The translations under genes were made by a program, and so were the position numbers. The notes under the pieces are model-generated. The model saw only the letters and a program-made list of their open reading frames with translations, ran no database searches and was not told where the DNA came from. A DNA stretch of 64,000 nt from contig OY821746.1 of the NCBI GenBank assembly GCA_963682055.1, positions 12,575,992-12,639,991 of the forward strand. The letters are read 5' to 3'. Origin of the DNA: Primula veris. Its lineage: Eukaryota; Streptophyta; Magnoliopsida; Ericales; Primulaceae. Shown piece after piece: positions 45,017 through 56,412 of this stretch (positions within the stretch are counted from its first letter, which is position 1; every line of letters begins with the position of its first letter).

Positions 45017-46598
45017 CAATGTCCCGATAACGATCCCTCCAACCTTCGTCCTCCCAAACGCTCGTACGGAATATGTCCTCGGAAAAAACCCGAAGGACGG
45101 TAGATATCCCGAACACAGGATCGGGGGAGGATACGGCCCACCACCACATCAAGGGGGATACACCCCCCCCTACCAAGCCACGGATGAAGCGTTCCAACAG
45201 GCTTGGAACGTATGCCAAGAAACCCCATGTACCGAACAGATCACGCGGTACCGCAATCCTATGGGGTTCGTCATCCCCGAGTTCAGGCTCTACGATGGAA
45301 GGAGTTGTCCTATCGACCATCTGAGGCACTACAAGACAAAGATGGAGCTGTGGAGCGATGACTATGCACTGATGTGCAAGTTCTTCAAAAACAGTTTGGG
45401 CCAAGAGGCTTCGTCGTGGTATCATAACTTGCCACGGGGCTCCATAAGAGACTGGGCAGAGCTGTTATGAGCGTACTCCACCCGATACGCTGCTCATAGG
45501 AAAAAGAAGGTCAGCATCGAAACCCTTCTGAAAATGACGATGATGCCAAATGAAAGGCTCAACGACTACTGCATACGTTTCATCGACATAGCCAACCAGA
45601 TTCCACAGTACGCCAGTAATATAGCCATCCAGAACTTTATCAACTCCATCCCTAATGGCTATTGGGCGAGAAGGAAGTTCATAGGCAAAAACTTCTCGAC
45701 CATTGATTCCCTGCTAGCCTACTGTACCCACCTCACCGATAAAAACGACGAACTGCGTTTCCTCAACCGAACCCTACCAAGAAGAGAATCGGTCCGAGAG
45801 GCACAGGTGGGTCGCAAAACAGTTAGGAATAACCAGGGAGAAACATTCCAACCGACCAGAAAGGACAAAGGTCCCGAGGTCCGTAGCAGGGTAGAGCAAC
45901 CACGAGAACCCGAGCCCAAACCGCTCCATATCGCATACCCAACACCGATCAACGAACATAAACCGCTCCATCTCACCTACCCAATGCCCCCCAAACCGTT
46001 TCAACAAGGTCGGCTCCAAGAGAGGGAACGCCGAAACACCTACGAACCGGTCGAGCTGCGATACACTTTCAACCTATCTGCTGAAGATATCCTCAAGGAT
46101 ATATGCAGGGAAAGTTGGTATTCCCGACCACAACCGATCACTGCTCCCCCCAATCTGAGAGATTCCAAGCTCTTCTGCGCATATCATGAGAATCACGGCC
46201 ATCTCACTGAGCATTGCCGTAACTTGCGATGGAAAATGAACCTGTGGGGCGATGCGGGATACTTAGCCAAGTTCATCAAAGGCGTTGGGAATAAAGGCAA
46301 ACAACTGGCCATCGAGGGAGCCGACAACCGACAAGGCAAAACAATCAACGTCGTTCATATGTCACGACCCAAGGGCACAGGTGGTGAACGATCACGACAA
46401 CGGCAACTGGCGCACTTTGGCCAAGTAGCCAAGACATCACAGGCGTCGACCTCTAAACGACAATGCACACCACGACGACATCCACCCATTTCCTTCTTGG
46501 ATCTTGACGAAGAAGGGGTGATTTACCCCCACGGGGACGCCATCAACCTCCGTGTTCAAATCGGCCTTGACACGGTCAGCAGGGTGCTTGTCGATTAA
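45017..46598 (+). pseudogene. Tat gag, main part, to protease active site
   Basis: Continues the gag frame: the capsid-like region NPMGFVIPEFRLYDG, HLRHYKTKMELW, FFKNSLGQEASSWYHNLPRG, then a TGA at 45468-45470. After it the frame continues with NERLNDYCIRFIDIANQIP, a Pro-rich linker, and the knuckle CAYHENHGHLTEHC near 46174-46215. The aspartic protease follows (ISFLDLDEEGVIYPHGDAIN leading to VSRVLVD). A TAA at 46596-46598 falls directly after the protease aspartate. Confidence 0.88.
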
Positions 46599-49500
46599 GG
46601 AGCCTCTTGTGATATCATGTACAGAGAACTCTTCGGCAAGATGGAACTCAAGCTGCAAGATCTACAGCCTACCGATGTCACACTGATCGGGTTCATCTCC
46701 GAGACGACTAAACCGTTGGGAAAGATCGTCATAAGTGTCACTACGGGATCCGTATCAGTTCCCGTGGAGTTCTTAGTGGTAAACGACAACTCCGGCCACA
46801 ACGCGATCTTGGGTCGACCTTGGCTGCACGCCATGAAGGCCATACCCTCGACCTACCACCAAAAAGTCAAATACCCAAATGATAGGGGGGAGATCGAGAC
46901 AGCCAGAGGATGTCAAGAAGATTCAAGACGCTGTGAGGACATTACCGCGGCCCTTCAAAAACAGCTGAGTGTTGTCGAACAACCCACCAGCACAAAGAAG
47001 CTGATCAACCACATATCCAAAACCGAGAGGGTTGTTGAAGAACAAGTAGGAGAAACTCTTAGGAAGGTGTATATCCCGGGCATGGACGAGGAGCACTACT
47101 TCCTCCTTGGTGATGACCTTCCAAAACAGGAATCCGAAGAGTTAGAACCATTCCTCTTCAACAACATTGATAAATTCGCCTGGAGTCCCAAAGACATGCC
47201 AGGCCTAGACCCTAAAACGGCATGTCACCACCTGAGTGTTGACGCCGAGTGCAAGCCGATAGCTCAGAGGAGTAGAAAAGTGTCTGTACAGCACAGAGCA
47301 GCTATAATTGCTGAAGTCCACAAGCTATTAGAGGCTGGAGCCATAAGGGAGCTCTTCTATCCAAAATGGTTATCCAATCCAGTCGTCGTCCCTAAGAAGA
47401 ACGGAAAGGAGAGAGTCTGTATAGACTTCACCAATCTCAACAAATCCTGCCCGAGGGACCACTTTCCCCTTCCAAGAATTGATCAACTGGTGGACGCGAC
47501 TGCGGGAGCGGAACGGATGACCTTCCTAGACGCGTATTCAGGGTACCACCAAATCCCCCTCGCCCACGAAGATCAAGAAAAGACGTCGTTTATATCGCCT
47601 TTGGGAAACTATTGCTATACAGTAATGCCGTTCGGCCTACGCAACGCGGGAGCAACATACCAAAGGATGATAACAAGGGTATGTCGAGATCATATAGGGA
47701 AGACAATGGAGGTATACATAGATGACATGGTCGTCAAAAGCGAAAAGGCTACATCCCACCTTCAAGATATTAGAGACGTTTTCCAAACGCTGGGCGAGCA
47801 CAAACTGAAACTCAACGCGAGCAAGTGTGCATTCGGCATCAGCAAAGGGAAATTTCTGGGGCACATGGTCAGCCGACGAGGAATAGAAGCTAATCCCGAT
47901 CAGATCATAGCTCTTCGGAACCTAGCAGCGCCCAAGAATAAGAAGCAGGTACAAGAGCTCACGGGAATGATGGCCGCATTGAGCAGGTTCATCAGCCGAT
48001 CCGCAGACAAGGGACGGCCATTTTTTGAATCACTCAAGAAGGATAGAAAATTCGTGTGGGACCCGAAATGTGAAGCTTCCTTCAACAACCTCAAAGAGTA
48101 TTTAAGGACGCTGCCACTGCTAGTCAGGCCGAACAAAGGAGATATTCTAGCATGCTACCTAGCAGTTTCCACTATAGCTGTGAGCGCGGTTATCCTAAGA
48201 GAAGAAGGTCGCGAACAATTCCCTATCTACTTCGTCAGCAAAACTCTGGTCGAAGCCGAAACACGTTACCTACCCTTGGAAAAGCTGTGCTTGGCATTGG
48301 TCGTCGCGACCAGGAAGTTGCCGCACTATTTTATAGCTCATCAGGTCCAAGTATACACGAAATTCCATATCAAAGAATCGCTTCGACGGACCGACATCAG
48401 TGGCAGAGTGGCCGTATGGGGAGTCGAATTATCCCAATTTCATATCGAGTTCGCACCCCGACATGCCATAAAGGGACAAGTCTTGGCCGATTTCGTCGCG
48501 GAATTCACCGAAGGGTATGACGAGCCTATGGCTATGTCCCCACAATCACACTGGCAGATACATGTCGATGGATCAGCCACCAAGGACGGATCAGGAGCAG
48601 GGATCGTCCTCAAGTCTAGAGAGGGAGCGATCATAGAGAAAAGCATTAAACTGGGTTTCCGAGCTACCAACAATGAGGCAGAGTACGAAGCCATGATAAA
48701 CAGTATGCTCATTGCCCGGTCCCTCGGATGCTCCCACTTAACTACAAGTTCCGACTCAATGCTGATCGTGAATCAAGCCATCGGCGAGTACCAAGCCAAA
48801 GATGACAGAATGATCCTCTACCAAGAGAAGGTTCAGAGCTTGATGGCCACCTTCGAACAGTGCGAGTTAATAAGAATCAATCGCACCAAAAACGCACATG
48901 CCTATGCCCTGGCCACCCTAGCCTCGACATTAACATTAACTGACACTCGGTCGATCACAGTGGAACTACTGCCGACCCCGAGCATAACCAAAAAAATAGA
49001 CCGAATAACGTCAGTACAATACGAACCAGGTTGGATGGACGACATAATTCACTATCTGCGAAACGGAACCCTCCCGACAGATAAGATAAAAATTACGAGA
49101 AAGACTCCTCGTTTCTGGCTGTCCGACGATGACAAACTGTACAAATCCAGTTACCGAGGACCCCATCTTCTGTGTGTCCGGCCCGAAATGCAGCTACCAG
49201 TCTTGGAGGAAATCCACGAAGGATCCTGCGGAGCACACATCAAAGGGCGGTCCCTTGCCAACAAGGCAATCACCCAAGGATATTGGTGGCCCTATATCAA
49301 GCGAGACGCCGATGTATACGTCCAACGTTGCGACAAATGCCAACGATTCGCCAAGATACATCGGCTCCCATCATCTATGATGACCCCAGTATCGGCACCA
49401 TGGCCATTCGCACAATTGGCACTTGATTTAGTATGGAAGCTTCCCAAAGCGCCCAGCAGCTTCGAATATCTGATCGTGGCAACGAACTACTTCACCAAAT

Positions 49501-50273
49501 GGGTTGAGGCTAAACCTCTCCGCGAAATTAAAGCCAGTAATGTCAAACAGTTCATCTGGGAGCACATCATCACTAGGTTCGGTATACCTTACGCCATCGT
49601 CGCAGACAACGGCACCCAGTTCAAAGAAGCCAAGCTGCAGCTTTGGTACGAAGAACTCGGTATCCGAAAGTTCTATTCGACGCCAACATACCCATAGGGA
49701 AACGGCCAAGCAGAGGTATCAAACCGAACCGTACTAGACGGCATCAAGACAACCCTCGAACAAGCAAAGGGGAGATGGCCCGAGCGGCTACTCAACGTCT
49801 TATGGTCGTGCCAAACTACACCAAAGACGGGCACCAAAGAAACCCCGTTCAGCTTAGCATACGGCGTCGAGGCCGTCATACCAACAGAAATCGGGCTACC
49901 CACACTACGAACAACTTTAGTCGAGCAAGGAAACAATGAACAAAGAATGAGAGAGGAACTCGACATGCTAGACAAGAAACGAGAGATAGTAGCTCTTACA
50001 CTAGCGAAGTATCAACAAGGCGTTAAGCAAACGTATGACAAGAGGGTGAAAGGGACCAAGGAGTTTATGGTCGGAGAATTAGTGTTGCGACGAGTAACGG
50101 TCTATACCCGCAATAAAATACCTGGCAAATTAAGCCCCACCTGGGAAAGACCATACGAGATCGTCAAGAGAACAAGCCCGGTTACCTACAAACTCAAAAG
50201 CGTTCTGTTCGAAAACAGCAGAGGGGAGAAAAATTCTTGGAATGTGGCTAACCTAAAGAAGTACTACATATAG
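46599..50273 (+). pseudogene. Tat pol: protease end, RT, two RNase H, integrase
   Basis: Same frame as gag. Protease remainder GASCDIMY; RT at about 47330-47930 (VCIDFTNLNKSCPRDHFPLP, FLDAYSGYHQIPL, and catalytic YIDD at 47711). First RNase H at about 48100-48500, where the usual catalytic start is CYLAVST, so probably inactive. Second archaeal-type RNase H at about 48550-48940 (HVDGSATKDGSGAGIVL, NNEAEYEA, SSDSMLIVNQ). Integrase from 49210: zinc finger HEGSCGAH...CDKCQRF, DLVWKLPKAP, VADNGTQF, then a TAG at 49695-49697, and beyond it open to 50273 with a C-terminal domain (YEIVKRTSPVTYKLKS). It would copy and integrate the element, but is broken here. Confidence 0.92.
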
Positions 50274-50375
50274 ACATACAAGTACAGGTGCTACCTTACC
50301 ACTCCTGCTTAATGACATTGTCTTTTGTCTTTTGAATAAATTAAATGTCTTATCATACTGTCTAACAAATGCAGC

Positions 50376-50762
50376 TGAAATTCCCAAACGGCCGAAGTGC
50401 CTAGGAATACTATGAAATTCCCAAACGGCCAAAGTGCCTAGGAATACTATGAAATTCCCAAACGGCCAAAGTGCCTACGAATACTATGAAATTCCCAAAC
50501 GGCCGAAGTGCCTAGGAATACTATGAAATTCCCAAACAGCCGAAGTGTCTAGGAATACTATGAAATTCCCAAACGGCCGAAGTGCCTAGGAATACTATGA
50601 AATTCCCAAACGGCCGAAGTGCCTAGGAATACTATGAAATTCCCAAACGGCCTTAGTGCCTAGGAATACTGTGAAATTCCCAACATGACATGTCTAAAAG
50701 AGTGCCTAGGAATACTGTGAAATTCCCAACATGGCGTGTCTAAAAGAATGCCTAGGAATACT
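50376..50762. repeat. 37-bp tandem repeat, eight units plus two longer variants
   Basis: The unit is tgaaattcccaaacggccga plus agtgcctaggaatacta. The last two units (45-46 bp) have caacatgacatgtctaaaag in place of the centre. Each unit has short complementary ends (attcc/ggaat). It lies about 100 bp after the end of pol. Confidence 0.95.
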
Positions 50763-50984
50763 CAAACCTATGCAGGTACCAACTGATCCAATGAGCAAGG
50801 ATTAAAGGCAGAAAACAAACTAGAAGAATAATGCAGGAAATAAAAGAATCAAAGGAACAGCAATCTCGTCAAAGGAAACAACAGGACAATAAAACAATCC
50901 GACGCATGAATAAAAGAATAAAGCAAATAGTTCTCGCCCGCATTACGGAGGCAACAAGATACAACCAGCAATAAAGACATGGAT

Positions 50985-51629
50985 TTAAGAACTACTACAT
51001 GAGGAGCATGACGGCAATTGACCGAGCTTGACTTCTTCGTCATCCGTCGCCGTATCCCCATCGGTTTCCTCGCCATCAAAACGCTCCTCAGAAATGAGGG
51101 CATCAAAGTTGGTCGTATGAGCACCAACGCATGTCAGCGTCTTAAGCCGCGCGGAGAACTCGGCTCCTCTAGCGATCTCGTGAGCATCCGAGGCCGCTTT
51201 ACGACGAACATCGTCGAAGGGAAGCTTACGAGCTTCGATCATAGCCGCAGAAGCATCGTATCTGGATCGGGACAGACGGAAATACTTCACCAACATATTG
51301 GCTTGGGTAACCAACGATTTCAGTTTATCGAGGTATTTTTCCTTTACGCGCCAATATCGATCTAAATGACGCCCTTGAACATCAACAACATGCTCAGCAT
51401 GACGAACATATTCCCAAAAAGAAGACGCTTGGGTTTTCAACTTGGACCTAAGTTGGGCATACTGATCGCGCAGTTCGACGTATTTGCCCATCAAAACGAT
51501 GTAAGGCCAGTTGGCGTGCACTTCACTAGCCGCACCAGATGAGACCTCGTCCCGGGCAGCCCCAGTAGGTCCTAACCCCGGACTAAATAGGCATGGAGAA
51601 CCAGCCTGGTGCGATGTAGTAACATGCGC
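50985..51629 (-). CDS. Antisense exon/ORF h in Tat element, helical protein
   Basis: Open from a splice-acceptor-like site (ttttttttatag at about 51641-51630) to a stop at 50985, about 214 residues: AHVTTSHQAGSPCLFSPG, then a charged helical region (ELRDQYAQLRSKLKTQ, RHLDRYWRVKEKYLDKLKS) and an acidic, Ser/Cys-rich end. No ATG is obvious at a good place, so it is probably a downstream exon; the partner donor is not identified. Function unknown. It is one of the antisense frames between pol and the 3' LTR. Confidence 0.5.
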   Translation of the reverse strand, partial: AHVTTSHQAGSPCLFSPGLGPTGAARDEVSSGAASEVHANWPYIVLMGKYVELRDQYAQLRSKLKTQASSFWEYVRHAEHVVDVQGRHLDRYWRVKEKYLDKLKSLVTQANMLVKYFRLSRSRYDASAAMIEARKLPFDDVRRKAASDAHEIARGAEFSARLKTLTCVGAHTTNFDALISEERFDGEETDGDTATDDEEVKLGQLPSCSSCSSS

Positions 51630-51751
51630 CTATAAAAAAAACGAGGAACAAAGGGCAGATATGAATATTCATCAGAAAAGCAAACGGAAATAGCAAAACG
51701 AATATTTTTATACAAGCTACAAGAAAAGCGACAAAACAAGCTACTCAATCA

Positions 51752-52390
51752 TCAATCCGATAACCCATCAACGGACGCCGAGGTCTCAACGGCATCAGCA
51801 AAATGAATATCTCGCAGCGAAACAATTTGCGTCCCCAAACGTTCCTGCACGACCGCATCAACTCGGTTCAAGGCATTCGTGGTTTCAGTTACCCCTGCCA
51901 TAGCATCCGCCATACGTTCTGCCCGGGCAACACCACGCATCCCTTTTACATGATCGAGCACCTCTAAAGCTCGAGCTCGGGCCCAATACGCTTTGGCAAA
52001 GGATAGCAATAAGTCTGCATCTTCAAAAACGGCCCCTAGAACCAGATTCAAGCTCGTCACCCGACCTCGGGCTTCGTCACGAGAGCGCCGAAGTGCCCCA
52101 AGAAGCTCTTTGGCCTTACCCTTGTTTGCCATATAATGGGCGGTATTCTTGCTGAACTTCTCTCCCAAGTTGCGTAATCGAATCGACAAATTTGAAATAT
52201 GAATATTCAAACCATCGATTTCACGCCGAGCAGAATACAATTCAGAAGTTAGGGAAGCATTAGATTTTTCAAGACCATTTATAACATCGCCTACGTTACG
52301 ACTAGGCGAGGTCCAGACCACCATGGCAAGGGGGTTAACAGGTACCTGATAAGATTTTGTTTTTACATCCTTCAAAAGACGACGACCCAT
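51752..52390 (-). CDS. Antisense ORF g in Tat element, coiled-coil protein
   Basis: 212 residues if read from the ATG at 52390 (MGRRLLKDVKTKSYQVPVNP). An acceptor-like cttatcag just before VPVNPLA would instead make it an exon. The middle is a long amphipathic helix (VINGLEKSNASLTSELYSAR, AKELLGALRRSRDEARGR), ending DGLSD. The frame is free of breaks. Function unknown; it shares the coiled-coil style of the neighbouring antisense ORFs. Confidence 0.5.
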   Translation of the reverse strand: MGRRLLKDVKTKSYQVPVNPLAMVVWTSPSRNVGDVINGLEKSNASLTSELYSARREIDGLNIHISNLSIRLRNLGEKFSKNTAHYMANKGKAKELLGALRRSRDEARGRVTSLNLVLGAVFEDADLLLSFAKAYWARARALEVLDHVKGMRGVARAERMADAMAGVTETTNALNRVDAVVQERLGTQIVSLRDIHFADAVETSASVDGLSD

Positions 52391-52548
52391 AACAAGGAAA
52401 TTAACAAGGAAAGCCCAACAGAAAGACAACGTAGCACCTATATTAACATTTCCCGAAAGAACATCTTTATAGTTACAAAAGAGACCCACAATTCGGGTAC
52501 CAAAAAGACTTTACGCTAAAATGCAGAGAAAATACTACAAGAAAATGG

Positions 52549-53235
52549 TCAAGGCTCCATCTGAGGGGATGCGGGTGGGGAAGTCACGGCAGCAGCAGAC
52601 CGAGGAGTCGTTGGAGCCGACCCGGAATGGGGACGGAGGGCCGTCGAAGTAGCATGTCCCGGCAGCCGTGGGAGTTCCTCGTCTCGAAGATTGGCCCAAT
52701 CCTGAGGTTTAGGAGGTGCACCTTGCGGACAGGGATAAACCAACTCCGACCACGCCCGGTCCGAAAACGGGACCTTCGCAAAGTTTAGAGCCCGAACATG
52801 AGCGCAGTAGACGGAGAAGTTAGCCATCATTGCGAACTTTGCCCTATCCTCCGCTTGCACCACTTTCAGGGCCGGCACCTCGGATGTTCCGGCCTCTACA
52901 TCCTCTGCCAGGAGCAAATTATCAGCTTCCAAAAGGTCGTGCTTCTTGACCCACTCCTCTTTTTCGGCCCCCAACTTCTCGACTTCCTCAGTCAGGCGTA
53001 AGTTGTCTCCCACCAACTTCTCATTATCAGAGGTCAACTTAGCCATCTGGGCTTTCTCCTCGGCCATTATTTTGCTTTCGGCCATCAGCTTCTCTTTCTC
53101 CGCCTCCAGCTCGGAGACCAACTTCACTTGCTGAGCTTTATCCTCGACCATGGCTTTATTTTCGGCCATCAGCTTCTCTTTCTCAGCCTCTAGTGCTGAC
53201 AGCTGATCCCTTAACACCACGATATCCACGAAAAC
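52549..53235 (-). CDS. Antisense gene f, exon 4: repeated coiled coil
   Basis: Predicted last exon, from an acceptor (ctaaatatag|GTTTTC at 53236/53235) to TGA at 52549, phase 0. It encodes two to three repeats built on LEAEKEKLMAE, KAMVEDKAQQVKL and DNEKLVGDNLRL, a long parallel coiled coil. A folded stretch AKFAMMANFSVYCAHVRALN follows, and then a Pro/Ser/Thr-rich tail. There is no internal stop. Confidence 0.65.
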   Translation of the reverse strand, partial: VFVDIVVLRDQLSALEAEKEKLMAENKAMVEDKAQQVKLVSELEAEKEKLMAESKIMAEEKAQMAKLTSDNEKLVGDNLRLTEEVEKLGAEKEEWVKKHDLLEADNLLLAEDVEAGTSEVPALKVVQAEDRAKFAMMANFSVYCAHVRALNFAKVPFSDRAWSELVYPCPQGAPPKPQDWANLRDEELPRLPGHATSTALRPHSGSAPTTPRSAAAVTSPPASPQMEP

Positions 53236-53311
53236 CTATATTTAGAAACATCAGACACCAACCAAAATAAGAGCATCACGACTTATATAACAAAATATAT
53301 ACGCAACATAC

Positions 53312-53771
53312 CCGAAGCGCGTCAGTACTGGCCTGCTCTATAACCGACATTGCAGGACGAGCAGCTATCTTCTCTGCATCCTTGACAACGATGAGATTAA
53401 GAGCAGTATACCCCATCCTCAAGACTCGGGGTTGCTCCAACAGTTCACCCCCACACCATCAATGTAACGGGTCATTGCAACCCCGTCCACCAACACCTTC
53501 TCGGGTCCCTCGAGAGCCTCATCCTCGACACCCACCGCAACCTCCACGGCATTCTCCTTGCCGGCCTCCACCTCCACTTCCAACCCCACGTCCTTCTCCA
53601 AATGACCGGTCTCAGGGGCCCTATGCTCAATCGCCTCCTCAGTACTGACGCGCAAACGGGCAGATCTATCGGATCCTCGGTATGGATAGGTGAGATGACA
53701 GGCAAGGTCATCGTATCCTCGCCCATGTTCACCAAGAGGTTCATATGTCCGAATACATCGTCGATCGACCC
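53312..53771 (-). pseudogene. Antisense gene f, exon 3
   Basis: Acceptor gtgtttcag|GGGTCG at 53772/53771 and donor CTTCGG|GTATGT at 53312/53311, both phase 0. It begins GSIDDVFGHMNLLVNMGEDT and ends IVVKDAEKIAARPAMSVIEQ followed by ASTDALR. Two frameshifts are needed to connect these parts (near 53650 and 53440); the middle is acidic and valine-rich. Confidence 0.5.
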
Positions 53772-53909
53772 CTGAAACACAATAATACCCATAGACTGGG
53801 CAAGAGCAAGGGTAACCAATGAAGAAGTCAAAAACTGAAACAAGATGACATATAAAGCAGGGAACAACCGAGTCAAAAGGAAACTATTCACAAAAACAAA
53901 TACACTTAC

Positions 53910-54814
53910 ATCGAGATTCGCAGCAGTCTCCTTGGTGGTATCACCTTGGGACGAAGCGACCACCTCTACACGCCTGCCAGCTTCAGCAACCTCCACATTA
54001 CCTGAGGTCTCAGCCCCTCTAGCCCTCTTCGGGGTGCCAACAGCGGGGTCCGACGCTCGGCGCTTAGAACGAATGAGCTTTTTCCCCCCCGAGCAGCGCT
54101 TCGAGCCCTGACAACTTTTACGAACTCCTCCTCAGGCTCTTTAGGTATCTCGGGCACAGGATTCCCCTTGGTCACTGGCCCCGTAGGGTAACCAAGCAGC
54201 AGGGGAGCAGAACGGCTTGCCGGATCCTTGGTAGGCCCAGGCCCCCACCATTTCCAAAGCGGTAAGAGAGCCTCAACATTGGGAGCGCCGAGGTCTGGAA
54301 TAGCAGGAGCCGTGGTCACAGGTCCAGGGATCTGGTGTCCTGCACAACCCCATTCCCTGGACGCAATCACAACACCAAGATTATGTTCTTTGTTGGTGTC
54401 CGGCAATCCAATGACCAGCCGGGAGAATGCGCGCAATGTCTTCAAATAAGAACTGCGGCGCTCGAAACTCAAACTGTAGACCCCGAAGACATCTTTCAGT
54501 TCAATGTCTATCCCCGATACCTCCGACAACCTTTGGATGCCGATCAAGGTCCGGTAACCATTCAGAGCCAGTTGGGGAGGAGTTATCTGGACGGCTTCAA
54601 AAAACGAAGCCACCCACTTCGTAAACGGAAGTCTAAGACCCCCAGTGAAGAAGGCCGAGGAGCGCACAGCTACCTCGCCGGCAGGAACGAATCCCAAAAC
54701 CTCCTCATCAGAGACAGGCAGCCGAATGTGTATGTTGTCCGGAATTCCGGTGAGTCTTTTAAAATCCTCTTCAACGAATGTGCCAACTTGGGCCAGGCAT
54801 TGGGTTAAGATTTT
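53910..54814 (-). pseudogene. Antisense gene f, exon 2: Transposase_28-like domain
   Basis: Acceptor ggatag|AAAATC at 54815/54814 and donor CTCGAT|GTAAGT at 53910/53909, both phase 0. Residues form a domain like the plant 'putative gypsy type transposon' family (PF04195): RLPVSDEEVLGFVPAGEVAV, FFTGGLRLPFTKWVASFFEA, ITPPQLALNGYRTLIG. Then comes a Pro-rich linker and a basic cluster. A one-base length change in a G/A run near 54090 shifts the frame before the basic KKLIRSKRR-type segment. Known relatives sit in antisense position in large plant gypsy elements; biochemical role unknown. Confidence 0.6.
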
Positions 54815-55081
54815 CTATCCAAACATCATCAAAAATCCATCATATATACTACCCAAAAACACATAACATGACAAGCCCACCCCCCCCCCCAAATTGATAG
54901 AAACCCTAAAAGTTTTCCACCAAACCAACAAATATCCTATATAGGAAGAAAAACCACTAAACAACCTAGATAGACATATAGAGACAACCAAACCCATATA
55001 TAACCACAACCACAAATCAAAAGCGTATCCTAATCACAGAGCTATGTAGACCAACAACCCACGAAATACGAAGATACTTAC

Positions 55082-55087
55082 AGTCAT
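55082..55087 (-). CDS. Antisense gene f, exon 1 coding end (ATG ACT, then donor)
   Basis: ATGACT is followed by GTAAGT at 55081. Splicing to 54814 keeps the frame into exon 2. The 5' UTR would extend to higher coordinates; no convincing TATA box is seen there. Confidence 0.5.
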
Positions 55088-55815
55088 GATCACGAGCAAG
55101 CAAGGGAAATTAGCCGCAAATCTCTCGACAAACCCTAGATAGAGAGGCAACAAATTTTTGGCGGGAAGAATAAATCCTAGAGAGAGAAGATAAGAGATAT
55201 TTTTCAGCAAATTATGAGGTAAAAAGCTAAAGGGATTATTTGGCACAGTTAAAAGGAGTGGAACTACAAAAAGAATAAAATAAAAACCGGCTTTTCGTGT
55301 GACAGCGATTCACCTTTTCTTCCAACCATAGAAAAGTCCACAACCGCTGCTATTTTCGACAGATAAACGCTCCAGATCTTGCCACGTCAGATAGTGTATC
55401 CCACTAACCAAGACAGTTCACATCATTACACCTAAATAAACGGCCAGTGGACCCTACCATGAAAAGCTTCCAACATACGCTACCACTAATATCATACCGA
55501 GGATGTCCCCCGATTACGCTTCTCGACGCCCAACCGTTTCTTCCCGAACAAGGTGGACGGAGACCGTTCCTTGCTCGACGGCATTTAAGCGTCCACCCTA
55601 AGAACGCTCTCCGGGGGGGAATAACCACGGTGCACTTGTTCGGTGTCCAGTATTGATGAGTATTGAGAGACATCAACATAAAAGCAAAGCAAATACAAAA
55701 TAAAATAAACAGCATCAAGAGGCAAGTCATAAGTTTTATTCATCCACAAAGGGGGAAACACAAAACAATACAACCAAAAAGAAAATTTTACAAAAAAAAA
55801 TATATATAACCCATC

Positions 55816-56178
55816 CTACTTCTTCGAACTACCCCCCATGTCGACATCCTTCTTCGCCAAGAGCTCCTCCAGACGCTCTTTTTCCCTAACCAAATGAGAA
55901 ATGCCAATCTCCACTTGTTTAAGAGCATAAGATTGAGACTTGCACTTCTGCTCGGCTTCAAAACGGGCAGCGCTCTCCTCCTTCCAATACTGCTTGAACC
56001 GCCTCATCTCAGTCTGAGCACACTTAAGATCATGCTTCAGCCACGACATCTCAATTTCTTTTAACTGAAGAGGAGTTAAATCCTCTTCCCCGAAACCAGG
56101 GGGACGGGGTAGCAAGAAGGTAGGCTCCTCTTCCAAAAGGGCTTTCTTTTTTGAGGCAGATCTAGTGATGGGAGCCAT
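55816..56178 (-). CDS. Antisense ORF e in Tat element, 120-residue coiled-coil protein
   Basis: ATG at 56178: MAPITRSASKKKALLEEEPT, then FGEEDLTPLQLKEIEMSWLK and a helix LVREKERLEELLAKKDVDMG. The basic start (SASKKK) could be a nuclear signal. It has its own TATA-like element (ctttataaac at 56254-56263, minus strand) and a poly(A) signal aataaa downstream (55735-55740). No break. Function unknown. Confidence 0.6.
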   Translation of the reverse strand: MAPITRSASKKKALLEEEPTFLLPRPPGFGEEDLTPLQLKEIEMSWLKHDLKCAQTEMRRFKQYWKEESAARFEAEQKCKSQSYALKQVEIGISHLVREKERLEELLAKKDVDMGGSSKK

Positions 56179-56412
56179 CTCAAACAAAAGCAGATTAGAA
56201 GAAACAGGAGAGAGAAAAAGAGATTGGATAATGAAATACAGACAATAGGGAGCGTTTATAAAGAAATTCAAGGGTACAAAAGAAAATGAAAAGGCACAGA
56301 GTACGAGGCGTTGCAACGGTTCACAAGACAAATGCACGAAATACGAAAAGATACAACTGTTCAAATACAAGTTCCAAAACGGAAAATACATCAGAAAAAT
56401 AGTCTAATCTAA

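Noticed and set aside
45012..49975. Several minus-strand open frames opposite gag-pol
   Set aside because: Shadows of the well-supported gag-pol frame; no conserved motifs.
53382..53648. Pro-rich plus-strand open frame
   Set aside because: Complement of the acidic, GA-rich antisense exon 3; no coding character of its own.
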